In this document: in pieces, positions 8,615-17,238 of the stretch | Layout of the letters: every line of letters starts with the position of its first letter | Numbering within the stretch: the stretch's first letter is position 1 | DNA from: Agromyces intestinalis | Lineage (GTDB): Bacteria > Actinomycetota > Actinomycetes > Actinomycetales > Microbacteriaceae | Reading direction: 5' to 3' | Assembly: GCF_008365295.1 (NCBI RefSeq) | Contig: NZ_CP043505.1 | Coordinates: forward strand, 1-64,000 | DNA length: 64,000 bases | Program-made: the position numbers and the translations under genes | The notes under the pieces: generated by a model | What the model saw: only the letters and a program-made list of their open reading frames with translations | Told to the model about the DNA's origin: nothing | Databases searched by the model: none

Positions 8615-8700
8615 TATCGCTGAATCAACGGATGCCTCGCCGACCGGTCGAACGGGCAGAGCGCTTCGCCATCGCACACGCAGCGCACCCGAACACACGA

Positions 8701-8730
8701 AAGGCCCGGATCGAAACCGATCCGGGCCTT
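8701..8730 (-). terminator. Rho-independent-like terminator after tRNA-Leu
   Basis: A perfect 13-bp stem (8701-8713 with 8718-8730) with loop AAAC. It lies 11 bp after the tRNA 3' end on the minus strand and is followed by only a short T run. Confidence 0.75.
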
Positions 8731-8741
8731 CCGACACATCG

Positions 8742-8825
8742 TGCGCGAGGGGGGACTTGAACCCCCACGCCCTTTCGGGCACTAGCACCTCAAGCTAGCG
8801 CGTCTGCCATTTCCGCCACCCGCGC
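8742..8825 (-). tRNA. tRNA-Leu (anticodon GAG)
   Basis: An 84-nt class II tRNA. The acceptor stem GCGCGGG pairs with CTCGCGC (one G-U). The anticodon stem CTAGC/GCTAG holds the loop TTGAGGT with anticodon GAG (reads CUC and CUU). A long variable arm (TGCCCGAAAGGGCG) and a T arm GGGGG-TTCAAGT-CCCCC follow. The discriminator is A, and no CCA is encoded. Confidence 0.95.
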
Positions 8826-8900
8826 GTGTGTCCGCCGCTGATCCCTCAGCGGCCGTAGAAGACATTAGCACGGTTTGCGAGGCGCCTCTGACCACTTCGC

Positions 8901-8906
8901 TACGGT
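8901..8906 (+). promoter_or_regulatory. -10 element of a leaderless promoter (M20 peptidase)
   Basis: TACGGT lies 7 nt before the ATG at 8914, so transcription should begin at or next to the start codon. This decides the start against an in-frame ATG at 8875. Confidence 0.55.
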
Positions 8907-8913
8907 GGAGCGC

Positions 8914-10239
8914 ATGGCCGAATCCTCCGCGAATCCAGACGCCCCGACCGAACTCGAGGAGACCGCCCGCATCGCCCGCGACCTCATCCGCATCGACACG
9001 ACGAACCACGGGGAAGGCCGCTCCAACGGCGAGCGCGAGGCCGCCGAGTACGTCGAGGCCGAGCTCGCGGCCCTCGGCCTCGAACCCCGGATATTCGAGT
9101 CCGCTCCCGGCCGCGCGAGCGTCGTCGCCCGGGTTCCGGGCCGCAACCCGGCGAAGCCCGGCCTCGTGCTGCACGGCCACCTCGACGTCGTGCCCGCCGA
9201 CTCCCGCGCCTGGAGCGTCGACCCGTTCGCGGGCGAGATCCGAGACGACTGCCTGTGGGGCCGCGGCGCTGTCGACATGAAGGACATGGATGCCATGATC
9301 CTCACCTCGATCGGCGACATCCTCAGGTCGGGCGACCTGCCCGAACGCGAGACCGTGGTCGCGTTCTTCGCCGACGAGGAGGCCGGCGGCGGGTACGGCG
9401 CGAGTTGGATGGTCGACGAGCACCCCGAGCTGTTCGCCGGCGCGAGCGAGGCGATCAGCGAGGTCGGCGGGTACTCCATCACCGTGGGCGGCACCCGTGC
9501 CTACCTGCTGCAGACGGGCGAGAAGGCGCTGGTCTGGGTGCGGCTGCGTGCGCGGGGCACCGCCGCGCACGGCTCCCGGCTCATCCGCGACAACGCGGTC
9601 ACACGGCTCGCCGAGGCGATCGCCGCACTCGGGCGCACCGAGTGGCCCGTGCGGCTCACCGACACCACCCGCGAACTGCTCGGCGAGATCGCGACGGCGC
9701 TGGGCGTCGACCCCGAGCAGGTCTCGCCCGACGAGCTCGCGCTCGCCACCGGGTCGGCCTCGGGCTTCATCACCGCGACGTTGCGCACGACGGCGAATCC
9801 GACCCTGCTGCACGCCGGCTACAAGCACAACGTGATCCCCGACCTGGCCGAGGCGCTCGTCGACATCCGCACCCTGCCCGGCGAGGAGGACCAGGTGCTG
9901 GCGCGCGTGCGCGAGATCGTGGGCGACGACATCGAGATCGAGATCGTGCACCGCGACGTCGGGCTCGAGGCGCCGACCTCTGGGCCGCTCGTCGACGCCG
10001 TCACGCGCGCGATCACGGCGCACGACCCCGGCGCGGCGATCTTCCCGTACATGCTGAGCGGCGGCACCGACAACAAGTCGCTCAGCCGGCTCGGCATCCG
10101 CGGGTACGGGTTCGCGCCGCTGCGGCTGCCCGACACGCTCGACTTCCCGGCGATGTTCCACGGCGTCGACGAGCGGGTTCCGCTCGACGCGCTAGCATTC
10201 GGGAGGCAGGTGCTCCGGGACTTGCTGCTCGACTATTGA
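8914..10239 (+). CDS. M20/M25/M40 family zinc metallopeptidase
   Basis: A 441-residue cytosolic amidohydrolase of the M20 family (acetylornithine deacetylase / DapE / dipeptidase type). Metal-ligand motifs are in order: HGHLDVVPA (His and Asp), GRGAVDMKD (bridging Asp), FADEEAGGG (catalytic Glu-Glu), a lid-domain segment around AAHGSR, and the late metal His in [10 protein letters not shown]. An inserted dimerisation domain occupies about residues 195-310. Start ATG at 8914 fits a leaderless promoter. It stands before uppP, an order also known from mycobacteria (M20 peptidase near uppP). The substrate, probably a peptide or N-acyl amino acid, is not determined. Confidence 0.9.
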   Translation: MAESSANPDAPTELEETARIARDLIRIDTTNHGEGRSNGEREAAEYVEAELAALGLEPRIFESAPGRASVVARVPGRNPAKPGLVLHGHLDVVPADSRAWSVDPFAGEIRDDCLWGRGAVDMKDMDAMILTSIGDILRSGDLPERETVVAFFADEEAGGGYGASWMVDEHPELFAGASEAISEVGGYSITVGGTRAYLLQTGEKALVWVRLRARGTAAHGSRLIRDNAVTRLAEAIAALGRTEWPVRLTDTTRELLGEIATALGVDPEQVSPDELALATGSASGFITATLRTTANPTLLHAGYKHNVIPDLAEALVDIRTLPGEEDQVLARVREIVGDDIEIEIVHRDVGLEAPTSGPLVDAVTRAITAHDPGAAIFPYMLSGGTDNKSLSRLGIRGYGFAPLRLPDTLDFPAMFHGVDERVPLDALAFGRQVLRDLLLDY

Positions 10240-10306
10240 CGACCGATTCGACGGGGCGGTCCCGGGTCTCCGCCCTTCCGCGCGGAGGCGGAAGGAGGAG
10301 GCGAAC

Positions 10307-11125
10307 GTGCTCGAAGCCCTGATCCTGGGCCTCGTGCAGGGGCTGACGGAGTTCCTGCCGATCTCGTCCAGCGCGCACCTGCGCATCCTGGGCGAGTTCC
10401 TCCCGAACGCCCAGGACCCGGGCGCCGCGTTCACCGCGATCACCCAGCTCGGCACCGAGACGGCCGTGGTCGTGTTCTTCTGGCGCGACATCGTGCGCAT
10501 CATCTCGCACTGGTTCGGCTCGTTCACGGGCCGGGTGCCGCGCAACGACCCCGACGCGCGCATGGGCTGGCTGATCATCGTCGGTTCGCTGCCGATCGGC
10601 ATCCTCGGGCTGCTGTTCCAAGACGAGATCGAGACCACGTTCCGGTCGCTGTGGATCGTCGCGACCATGCTCATCGTGTTCGGCCTCATCCTGGGCCTGG
10701 CCGACTGGGCGGGGCGCAAGACCCGCACGCTCGACCGGCTCACGGTCGGCCACGGCATCCTGTTCGGGCTCGCGCAGGCACTGGCGCTCATCCCCGGCGT
10801 CTCCCGGTCGGGCGGCACGATCTCGATGGGGCTGTTCCTCGGGTACACGCGCGAGGCCGCGGCGCGGTACGCGTTCCTGCTCGCCATCCCGGCGGTGTTC
10901 GCCTCGGGGCTGTTCCAGGCGTTCAAGAGCATCGGCGAGCCGAGCGTGTACGGCCCGATCGAGACGGCCGCGGCCACGCTGGTCGCGTTCGTCGTCGCGA
11001 TCCTCATCATCGCGTTCTTCATGCAGTACATCTCACGGCACAGCTACCTGCTGTTCGTGATCTACCGCATCGCGCTGGGCGGGCTCATCTTCTGGCTGCT
11101 CGCGGCCGGCGTCATCGACGCCTGA
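10307..11125 (+). CDS. uppP: Undecaprenyl-diphosphatase UppP (BacA)
   Basis: A 272-residue polytopic membrane enzyme that removes one phosphate from undecaprenyl diphosphate, recycling the lipid carrier for peptidoglycan synthesis and giving bacitracin tolerance. Two active-site motifs are present: [14 protein letters not shown] (residues about 10-23) and [11 protein letters not shown] (about 165-175). About eight hydrophobic segments are visible, and the length is typical. The GTG start at 10307 has a strong ribosome site (GGAGGAGG) 6-8 nt upstream. It follows the M20 gene by 67 bp on the same strand. Confidence 0.96.
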   Translation: MLEALILGLVQGLTEFLPISSSAHLRILGEFLPNAQDPGAAFTAITQLGTETAVVVFFWRDIVRIISHWFGSFTGRVPRNDPDARMGWLIIVGSLPIGILGLLFQDEIETTFRSLWIVATMLIVFGLILGLADWAGRKTRTLDRLTVGHGILFGLAQALALIPGVSRSGGTISMGLFLGYTREAAARYAFLLAIPAVFASGLFQAFKSIGEPSVYGPIETAAATLVAFVVAILIIAFFMQYISRHSYLLFVIYRIALGGLIFWLLAAGVIDA

Positions 11126-11208
11126 GCCCCACCGCGATCGCGTACGCCGGCGCCATCAGCGCGAACACGTGCGTTCGATGATCGGATGCCGCGTGGCCGC
11201 GCCGAGGC

Positions 11209-12114
11209 TCAGCCGCCTGCCGGCGGCCGCCAGGGCTCGTCGCCGCGCTGGTCGCCTCGGCGGCGCAGATACCGCTCGAACTCCTTCGCGATCGCCTCGC
11301 CGCTCGCCTCGGGCGCATCGACGGCATCGCGGGCGCGCTCGAGCTGCTCGATGTACCCGGCCATTTCCTCGTCGTCGGCGGCGAGGGCGTCGACTCCGGC
11401 CTCCCACGCCGCGGCGTCGACCTCGAGGCTGCCGCGGGGGATCGACAGGCCGGTGAGCTCCTCGAGCTTGGCCAGCAGGGCGAGCACCGCCTTCGGCGAC
11501 GGCGCGTTGTGCACGTAGTGGGGCACCGACGCCCAGAGCGTCACGGTCGGGATGCCGACCCGCTCGGCCTGGTCGGCCAGCACGGTGAGAATGCCGATGG
11601 GCCCCTCGTAGCTCGAGCGTTCGACGCCGAGCGATTGGCGCACGTCGGGGTTCTCGCTCGAGGCGAACACCATGAGGGGGCGGGTGTGCGGTGCGTCGGC
11701 GAGCATAGCGCCGAGCAGCACGATGCCGTCGACGTCGGCCGCGAGGGCGGCGTCGATCAGCTCGGACGCGAAGCTCTTCCAGCTCCGGGCGGGTTCGGCG
11801 CCGAGCAGCACGTGCAGCACGGCCGCACCCGGCCCGGTGACCGCGTCATCGCCGTCGTCGGCCGGGCCGCCGGGACCGAGCAACGCTGCACCCGGCCATT
11901 CGATGCGACGCACGCCGTCGTCGCCCGAGACGACCGTCGGGCGGTTGAACTGGTAGTCGTAGTAGAGCTCGGGGTCGACCGCGGCGATCTCGACGAGCCC
12001 GAGGCGTTCGACGAGCAGGCGCGCGGCGCCGCTGGCGGCTTCGCCGGCATCGTTCCAACCCTCGAAGGCGACGACGAGCAGGCGTCCGCTTCCGAACCCG
12101 ACCGGCTGATGCAC
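11209..12114 (-). CDS. PAC2 family protein
   Basis: A 301-residue member of the PAC2 family, named after a eukaryotic proteasome assembly chaperone; the actinobacterial members have no proven function. The N-terminus GRLLVVAFEGWNDAGEA is the family signature. The fold is a nucleoside-phosphorylase-like alpha/beta domain (about 10-230) followed by a helical, acidic C-terminus. The GTG start at 12114 is preceded by a TATTGT -10-like hexamer on the minus strand (12159-12164). It is divergent from the HAD gene. It is odd that it persists where no proteasome genes are seen nearby. Confidence 0.9.
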   Translation of the reverse strand: MHQPVGFGSGRLLVVAFEGWNDAGEAASGAARLLVERLGLVEIAAVDPELYYDYQFNRPTVVSGDDGVRRIEWPGAALLGPGGPADDGDDAVTGPGAAVLHVLLGAEPARSWKSFASELIDAALAADVDGIVLLGAMLADAPHTRPLMVFASSENPDVRQSLGVERSSYEGPIGILTVLADQAERVGIPTVTLWASVPHYVHNAPSPKAVLALLAKLEELTGLSIPRGSLEVDAAAWEAGVDALAADDEEMAGYIEQLERARDAVDAPEASGEAIAKEFERYLRRRGDQRGDEPWRPPAGG

Positions 12115-12175
12115 TCAGACACCCCGTTTCCGACTCCGACCTCCGGGGTCTCCACCCCACAATAGGCGCTGCCCG

Positions 12176-12181
12176 TAGACT
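12176..12181 (+). promoter_or_regulatory. -10 element before HAD gene (leaderless)
   Basis: TAGACT lies 8 nt before the GTG at 12190. This favours GTG 12190 over the in-frame TTG at 12181, which overlaps the hexamer itself. Confidence 0.5.
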
Positions 12182-12189
12182 TGCCCGTT

Positions 12190-12858
12190 GTGACCACTCG
12201 CCTTCCCGCCGCCGTCCTCTGGGACATGGACGGCACGCTCGTCGATACCGAGCCCTACTGGATCGCCGCCGAGACCGAGATGGTCGAGGAGTTCGGCGGT
12301 ACCTGGACCCACGACGACGCCATGCGGCTGGTCGGTTCGGGGCTGTGGGAGTCGGCCGAAGTGTTCCAGCGCTACGGCGTCGACCTCGACGCCGACACCA
12401 TCGTGGCGCGGCTCACCGAGCGCGTGCGCGAACAGCTCTCCGAGCACGGCGTGCCGTGGCGGCCTGGTGCGAAGGAACTGCTCGAAGCGCTGCGCGAGGC
12501 ATCCGTGCCCACCGCGCTCGTGACCATGTCGGTGCGCTCCATGGCCCAGGACATCGTCGACGCCATCCCCTTTCACGCCTTCGACCTGCTTGTCACGGGC
12601 GACGAGGTCGCCGAGGCGAAGCCGCACCCCGAGCCGTACCTCACCGCGGCGCAGCAGCTCGGCGTGCCGATCGGCGAGTGCGTCGCCATCGAGGACTCGC
12701 CGGCCGGGCTCACCTCGGCGGCGACCGCCGGGGCCGTTGCGATCGGCGTGCCGAACATCCTCGCCCTCGACGACGTGCCGCACCACCTGTTGTGGTCGAC
12801 ACTCGACGGCCGCACGGCCGACGACATCGCCGCCGCCTACGCCGGGGCGCGCGCATGA
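12190..12858 (+). CDS. HAD-IA family phosphatase/phosphomutase-like
   Basis: A 222-residue haloacid dehalogenase-superfamily protein. Motif I is WDMDGTLVDTEP (nucleophile Asp and acid Asp), motif II is the Thr in ALVTMS, motif III the Lys in AKPHPEPYLTA, and motif IV EDSPAGLTSA. The last is typical of the beta-phosphoglucomutase / GPH-like subgroup, with a helical cap (about 18-85). It acts on a small phosphorylated metabolite that cannot be named. The stop overlaps the trmI ATG by 4 bp, so the two are translationally coupled. Confidence 0.88.
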   Translation: MTTRLPAAVLWDMDGTLVDTEPYWIAAETEMVEEFGGTWTHDDAMRLVGSGLWESAEVFQRYGVDLDADTIVARLTERVREQLSEHGVPWRPGAKELLEALREASVPTALVTMSVRSMAQDIVDAIPFHAFDLLVTGDEVAEAKPHPEPYLTAAQQLGVPIGECVAIEDSPAGLTSAATAGAVAIGVPNILALDDVPHHLLWSTLDGRTADDIAAAYAGARA

Positions 12859-13910
12859 ACGGGGCACGCGGGGCGCAGAGCGGGCCGTTCCGCGCCGGCG
12901 ACCGAGTGCAGCTCACCGGGCCGAAGGGCCGGATGCACACGATCACGCTCGAGCCCGGCAAGGTCTTCCACTCGCACAAGGGCCCGATCCCGCACGACGA
13001 CCTGATCGGCCTGCCCGACGGTTCCGTCGTGGCGAACGCGGTCGGCATCGAGTACCTCGCGCTGCGGCCGCTGCTCAGTGACTTCGTGATGTCGATGCCG
13101 CGCGGAGCGGCCATCGTCTACCCGAAGGACGCGGTGCAGATCCTCGCGCAGGCCGACGTCTTCCCAGGCGCGACGGTCGTCGAGGCCGGCGTCGGGTCGG
13201 GTGCGCTGTCGCTGTGGCTGCTGCGGGCGATCGGCCCCGAGGGGCGGCTGTACTCGTTCGAGCGGCGCGAGGAGTTCGCCGAGGTGGCCCGCGGCAACGT
13301 CGCGACCTATCACGGCGACGACCCCGAGAACTGGTCGATCACGCTGGGGGACCTGGCCGACGCGCTGCCCGAGACGGTGGCCGGGGCATCCGTCGATCGC
13401 GTCGTCCTCGACATGCTCGCCCCTTGGGAGGTCCTCGGCTCGGTGACCGAGGCGCTGAAGCCCGGCGGCGTCGTGCTCTGCTACGTCGCAACGGTCACGC
13501 AGCTCTCGCGGGTCGCCGAGGCGATCCGCGCGACCGGCGCGTACACCGAGCCGGTCGCGAACGAGACGATGGTGCGCGGATGGCACGTGCAGGGCCTCGC
13601 AGTGCGGCCCGACCACCGCATGATCGCGCACACCGGGTTCCTGCTGACCGCGCGCCGGCTCGCACCCGGCACGGTGCTGCCCGAGCTGAAGCGTCGCCCG
13701 TCCAAGACCGACTTCAGCGATGAGGACGTCGAGGTCTGGACCCCGGGCGCCCTCGGCGAGCGGGATGTCTCGGCCAAGAGCCTGCGCAAACGGGTTCGCG
13801 CGGCAGGCACGGCGGCGAACCTGGCTCGCGAGTCGGATGACACGGCCTCCCTGCCCGCCGAGCCCTCGCCGTCCGACGTCACGAACGAAACGTCCGGCAC
13901 CGCCGGGTAG
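12855..13910 (+). CDS. trmI: tRNA (adenine-N1)-methyltransferase TrmI
   Basis: A 351-residue class I SAM-dependent enzyme that makes m1A58 in the T loop of tRNAs, acting as a tetramer. The N-terminal beta domain (FRAGDRVQLTGPKGRMHTI) is followed by the family segment MPRGAAIVYPKDAVQIL, the SAM motif EAGVGSGALSLWLL (about 112-125), and the catalytic-Asp motif VVLDMLAPWEV. The acidic-basic tail after about 300 is poorly conserved. The start ATG at 12855 overlaps the HAD stop. In many actinobacteria this gene borders the pupylation/proteasome locus, which is missing here. Confidence 0.95.
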   Translation: MNGARGAQSGPFRAGDRVQLTGPKGRMHTITLEPGKVFHSHKGPIPHDDLIGLPDGSVVANAVGIEYLALRPLLSDFVMSMPRGAAIVYPKDAVQILAQADVFPGATVVEAGVGSGALSLWLLRAIGPEGRLYSFERREEFAEVARGNVATYHGDDPENWSITLGDLADALPETVAGASVDRVVLDMLAPWEVLGSVTEALKPGGVVLCYVATVTQLSRVAEAIRATGAYTEPVANETMVRGWHVQGLAVRPDHRMIAHTGFLLTARRLAPGTVLPELKRRPSKTDFSDEDVEVWTPGALGERDVSAKSLRKRVRAAGTAANLARESDDTASLPAEPSPSDVTNETSGTAG

Positions 13911-13956
13911 GCTTTCTGCTGCTCTCCCGCATCCCCGTCGATCGAATCGAGGTCCC

Positions 13957-14901
13957 GTGCGCTCGTCCATCGCGCTCATCGCCGCCGCCGGTGTCATCGC
14001 CGTCGCCCTGACCGGTTGCGCCGGGCCGACCGCCGAGCCCGAGGCGAGCCCGGGCGTGTCGTCCGACGCCGTCTCGGTTCGCGGCGACTTCGGCGAGAAG
14101 CCCATCGTGAGCTTCCCGACACCGCTCACCCCCGAGCGCACGCAGTGCACCGAGGTGATCGCGGGCGAGGGCGACCTGCTGCAGGACGGCCAGCGCGTCA
14201 TGGTGGGGCTCTCGATCTCCAACGGCCGCACCGGCGAGGCCCTCGAGGTCGCCGGGTTCGGCGCGGAGGAGCCGCTGCCGCTCGACCTCAACGAGACGAC
14301 GCTCCAGGGCATCACCAAGGGCCTGAGCTGCGCGCGCGAAGGGTCGCGGGTCGCGATCGTCGTGGCCCCCGAGGACGCGTTCGGCGACGAGGGCAACGCG
14401 AGCGTCGGCATCCAGCCGGGCGACAGCCTCGTCATCGTCGCCGACGTGCAGCGGGCGTTCCCCGTGCGCGCCGACGGCACGCCGACGCTCACGCGCGACG
14501 GGTTCCCCGCCGTCGTGCTCGCTCCCGACGGGCGCCCCGGCATCACCGTGCCGAAGTCCGACCCGCCCGCCAACACCGAAGTCGAGGTGCTGCTGCAGGG
14601 CGACGGCGACGTCGTCGAGAGCGGCGATCAGGTGGTCGTGCAGTACACCGGCGTGCTCTGGGACACCGGCAAGGTGTTCGATTCCACGTGGGAGCGCGGA
14701 GGCGTCGCCGCGTTCACGGTCGCCGACGACGAGACGTCGCAGGTGGTGCCGGGCTTCTCGAAGGGGCTCATCGGACAGAAGATCGGTTCGCAGGTCGGCA
14801 TCATCATCCCGCCGGCCGACGGATACGGCGACCAGGGCAACGGGCAGGTGCCCGGCGGCTCGACGCTGTTCTTCGTCGTCGACATCCTCGGCGTCGTCTG
14901 A
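13957..14901 (+). CDS. FKBP-type peptidyl-prolyl isomerase lipoprotein
   Basis: A 314-residue secreted lipoprotein: signal peptide with lipobox LTGC (Cys about 20), so it is anchored to the outer face of the membrane. The C-terminal FKBP domain (about 210-314) carries VVVQYTGVLWDTGKVFDS and the late GSTLFFVVDIL strand. The preceding region (about 60-160) looks like a second, degenerate FKBP-like domain (DAFGDEGN aligned with DGYGDQGN). It should catalyse prolyl isomerisation of exported proteins. The GTG start at 13957 begins a proper signal sequence; longer open frame upstream overlaps trmI. Confidence 0.9.
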   Translation: MRSSIALIAAAGVIAVALTGCAGPTAEPEASPGVSSDAVSVRGDFGEKPIVSFPTPLTPERTQCTEVIAGEGDLLQDGQRVMVGLSISNGRTGEALEVAGFGAEEPLPLDLNETTLQGITKGLSCAREGSRVAIVVAPEDAFGDEGNASVGIQPGDSLVIVADVQRAFPVRADGTPTLTRDGFPAVVLAPDGRPGITVPKSDPPANTEVEVLLQGDGDVVESGDQVVVQYTGVLWDTGKVFDSTWERGGVAAFTVADDETSQVVPGFSKGLIGQKIGSQVGIIIPPADGYGDQGNGQVPGGSTLFFVVDILGVV

Positions 14902-14962
14902 GCGCCCGCGACCTGAGCGGGCGCGTCGCGGCGACGGCGGCTGGCGACGTGCTGCGCGGCGC

Positions 14963-14968
14963 TAAGAT
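14963..14968 (+). promoter_or_regulatory. -10 element of leaderless pafB promoter
   Basis: TAAGAT is followed by 7 nt and GTG 14976. No ribosome-binding site is present, as expected for a leaderless message. Confidence 0.6.
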
Positions 14969-14975
14969 CGCTCGT

Positions 14976-15986
14976 GTGCCAGGGGAGTCGAGCATCGCAT
15001 CGAGGATCGAGGCCGACGACCGGCTGTTCAGCCTGGTGCTCGCGCTCATCGCGACCGAGCACGGCCTGCTGAAGACCGAGATCCTCTCGACGGTCCGCGG
15101 ATACGCGGAGCGGTACGACGCACGCCCCGGCCGCAACGCGAACCTCGAGCGGCAATTCGAGCGCGACAAAGAGCAGCTGCGCGAGCTCGGCATCCCGCTC
15201 GAGACCCTCGAGTCGCCCGACCACGCCGGCGACAACCAGCTGCTGCGGTACCGCATCCGCAAAGGGCGCTACGAGCTGCCAGAGTCGGTGCGGTTCACCC
15301 CCGATGAGATCGGGTTGCTCGGCCTCGCCGCCGAGGTGTGGCGCGAGGCATCCCTCTCCGAGGACTCGCAGCGCGCGCTCACCAAGCTGCGTGCCCTGGG
15401 CATCGAGCCGCGCGAACCCGTCATCGGGTACGCTCCTCGGCTGCGGGTGCGCGATGGCGCGTTCGACCCGCTGCGCCAGGCGCTCGACCGGCACCAGACG
15501 GTGCGCTTCCGCTACCTGCGCCCCGGCTCCGAGGCGCCCCGCGAGCGCACGGTCGACCCGCACGCGCTCGTGCTGCACGAGGGCCGCTGGCACCTGCACG
15601 GGCACGACCGCGACCTCGACGCCCCGCGCACGTTCCTGCTGAGCCGCATCACCGGCCCCGTGGCATCCGTATCGAACTCGACCTTCGACCCGCCCCAGCC
15701 GGGCGTGCAGGACCGCGTGCTCGCCGAGCTCGAGGCGCTGCGGCTCGCGAACGCCGCCGACCTCGAGCTCATCGCCGGCTCCGACGCCGAGGTGCGCCTC
15801 GGACGGCGCGCGGTCGAACGCGATGGCCGGGTGATCCGCCTGCACTACACCGACGAGGTGGTGTTCGCCGACGAGCTCGCCTCGTACGGGCCCGAGGTGC
15901 GGGTGATCGCTCCCGACTCGCTGCGCGCCCGCGTCCGCGACCGGCTCGCGGCCGTCGTGGCGGCCCACCGAGACGAGGCGCGATGA
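14976..15986 (+). CDS. pafB: PafB, WYL-domain transcription regulator
   Basis: A 336-residue protein with an N-terminal winged helix (about 10-75) and a WYL domain (about 140-230; HQTVRFRYLRPGSE and RWHLHGHDRD), then a WCX-like C-terminus. In mycobacteria PafB and PafC form a heterodimer that activates the LexA-independent DNA damage regulon. pafC begins inside the pafB stop (ATGA overlap), supporting a stoichiometric pair. The GTG start at 14976 sits 7 nt after a TAAGAT hexamer. The genes that usually precede it, pup and pafA, are not present. Confidence 0.93.
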   Translation: MPGESSIASRIEADDRLFSLVLALIATEHGLLKTEILSTVRGYAERYDARPGRNANLERQFERDKEQLRELGIPLETLESPDHAGDNQLLRYRIRKGRYELPESVRFTPDEIGLLGLAAEVWREASLSEDSQRALTKLRALGIEPREPVIGYAPRLRVRDGAFDPLRQALDRHQTVRFRYLRPGSEAPRERTVDPHALVLHEGRWHLHGHDRDLDAPRTFLLSRITGPVASVSNSTFDPPQPGVQDRVLAELEALRLANAADLELIAGSDAEVRLGRRAVERDGRVIRLHYTDEVVFADELASYGPEVRVIAPDSLRARVRDRLAAVVAAHRDEAR

Positions 15987-16960
15987 CCGACCGACGCCCC
16001 CGCCCCCAGAAGGCGCCCGACAAGCTGCTGCTGCTGCTCGCGCTCGTGCCGTACCTGCTCGAGCGTCGCGTCGTCGAGGTCGCCGAGGCTGCGGCGCACT
16101 TCGGCGTCGACGAGGCGCAGATCCGCGCCGCGGTCGAGCGCATCGCCACGTCGGGGCTGCCGGGCGACACCGGCACCTACCAGGCGAACGACCTGTTCGA
16201 CATCGACTGGGACGCCTTCGAAGAGGAAGACCTCATCATCATCGTCCATCACGTGGCGATCGACGATGCCCCGCGGCTGAGCTCGCGCGAGGCGGCGGCG
16301 CTCATCACCGCCGTGCAGTACCTCAGCACGCTGCCCGAGAACCGCGACAGCGCGCAGCTCGCGTCGCTGAAGCGCAAGCTCGCCGAGGGTGCGTCCGAGG
16401 ACCCGGTTCCGCTCGGCGCCGAGGAGGCGAAGTCGGATGCCTCGCTGACGCTCGTGCGCGAGGCCGTCGAGACCGGCCGCCAGCTCGAGTTCGACTACCG
16501 CAACGCCCAGGGTGAGCACATGCGGCGTCGCACCGACCCGCTGCGCGTGCTCTCCGACGGTGCCGACTGGTACCTGCAGGCCTACTGTCACACGCGGCTC
16601 GACGTGCGGAACTTCCGCGTCGATCGCATGACCGACCTCGTCGTCGTCGACGAGTCCGTCGCAGACCACGCCGACGCGGTGCTGCCGTCGACGCTCTTCC
16701 AGGCCTCCGACACCGACTTCGACGTGGTCGTCGACGTCGCCCCCGACGCGCTCGCTCTCATCGCCGACTACCTCGCCGACGCGTCGACCGACGTGCAGTC
16801 CGACGGCCGGCTGCGGGTCACGCTGCGCGTCGCCCACCATCACGGACTCAAGCGCCTGGTCGCCGGGCTCGGCGGCCTCGTCACGGTCGTCGCCCCCGAC
16901 GAGGCGCGCGACGCCGTCGCGGCCTGGGCTGAAGCGGGGCTCGCGGCGTACGACGGGTAG
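15983..16960 (+). CDS. pafC: PafC, WYL-domain transcription regulator
   Basis: A 325-residue partner of PafB. The N-terminal HTH (PDKLLLLLALVPYLL, about 12-26) and the helical segment with VAEAAAHFGVDEAQI are typical of PafC. The WYL domain follows (about 160-240; LEFDYRNAQGE, WYLQAYCHTRLDVRNFRVDRM), then a WCX-type C-terminal domain. Start ATG at 15983 overlaps the pafB stop by 4 bp. With PafB it is expected to sense DNA damage and recruit RNA polymerase. Possible targets here (imuA, the GIY-YIG gene) look LexA-controlled instead. Confidence 0.93.
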   Translation: MTDRRPRPQKAPDKLLLLLALVPYLLERRVVEVAEAAAHFGVDEAQIRAAVERIATSGLPGDTGTYQANDLFDIDWDAFEEEDLIIIVHHVAIDDAPRLSSREAAALITAVQYLSTLPENRDSAQLASLKRKLAEGASEDPVPLGAEEAKSDASLTLVREAVETGRQLEFDYRNAQGEHMRRRTDPLRVLSDGADWYLQAYCHTRLDVRNFRVDRMTDLVVVDESVADHADAVLPSTLFQASDTDFDVVVDVAPDALALIADYLADASTDVQSDGRLRVTLRVAHHHGLKRLVAGLGGLVTVVAPDEARDAVAAWAEAGLAAYDG

Positions 16961-16963
16961 ACT
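16958..16963 (+). promoter_or_regulatory. -10 element before tatA
   Basis: TAGACT overlaps the pafC stop codon. It would start transcription about 28 nt before the tatA ATG, giving tatA-tatC their own promoter besides read-through from pafBC. Confidence 0.4.
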
Positions 16964-16997
16964 GTGGGCACCATCCACCGATCATTGGACGAACCCC

Positions 16998-17234
16998 ATG
17001 TTTCAAGGCTTCACCGGTTGGCATGCCCTGATCATCCTCGTGGTCATCCTGCTGCTGTTCGGCGCGCCCAAGCTGCCCGCACTGGCCCGGAGCCTCGGCC
17101 AGTCGATGAAGATCCTGAAGAACGAGGTCCGCTCCGACAGCGACCAGGCCGAGGGCACCACCGACTCCGCCGACGCTGCGACGACCGACCAGCCGAAGGC
17201 GACCGGCAGCAGCACGGACACCACCAAGAGCTGA
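16998..17234 (+). CDS. tatA: Sec-independent protein translocase subunit TatA
   Basis: A 78-residue protein with one N-terminal membrane helix (about 9-22), the hinge motif FGAPKLPALARSLGQSM that starts the amphipathic helix, and a polar acidic tail. It oligomerises to form the pore through which folded twin-arginine substrates pass. tatC begins 4 bp after its stop. Substrates within this window may include the QcrA Rieske protein, which is Tat-dependent in actinobacteria. Confidence 0.95.
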   Translation: MFQGFTGWHALIILVVILLLFGAPKLPALARSLGQSMKILKNEVRSDSDQAEGTTDSADAATTDQPKATGSSTDTTKS

Positions 17235-17238
17235 CCAC

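Noticed and set aside
8579-8788. Short open frame over the tRNA-Leu terminator region
   Set aside because: It reads through the tRNA and its hairpin; its protein-like end is a chance product often seen next to tRNA genes.
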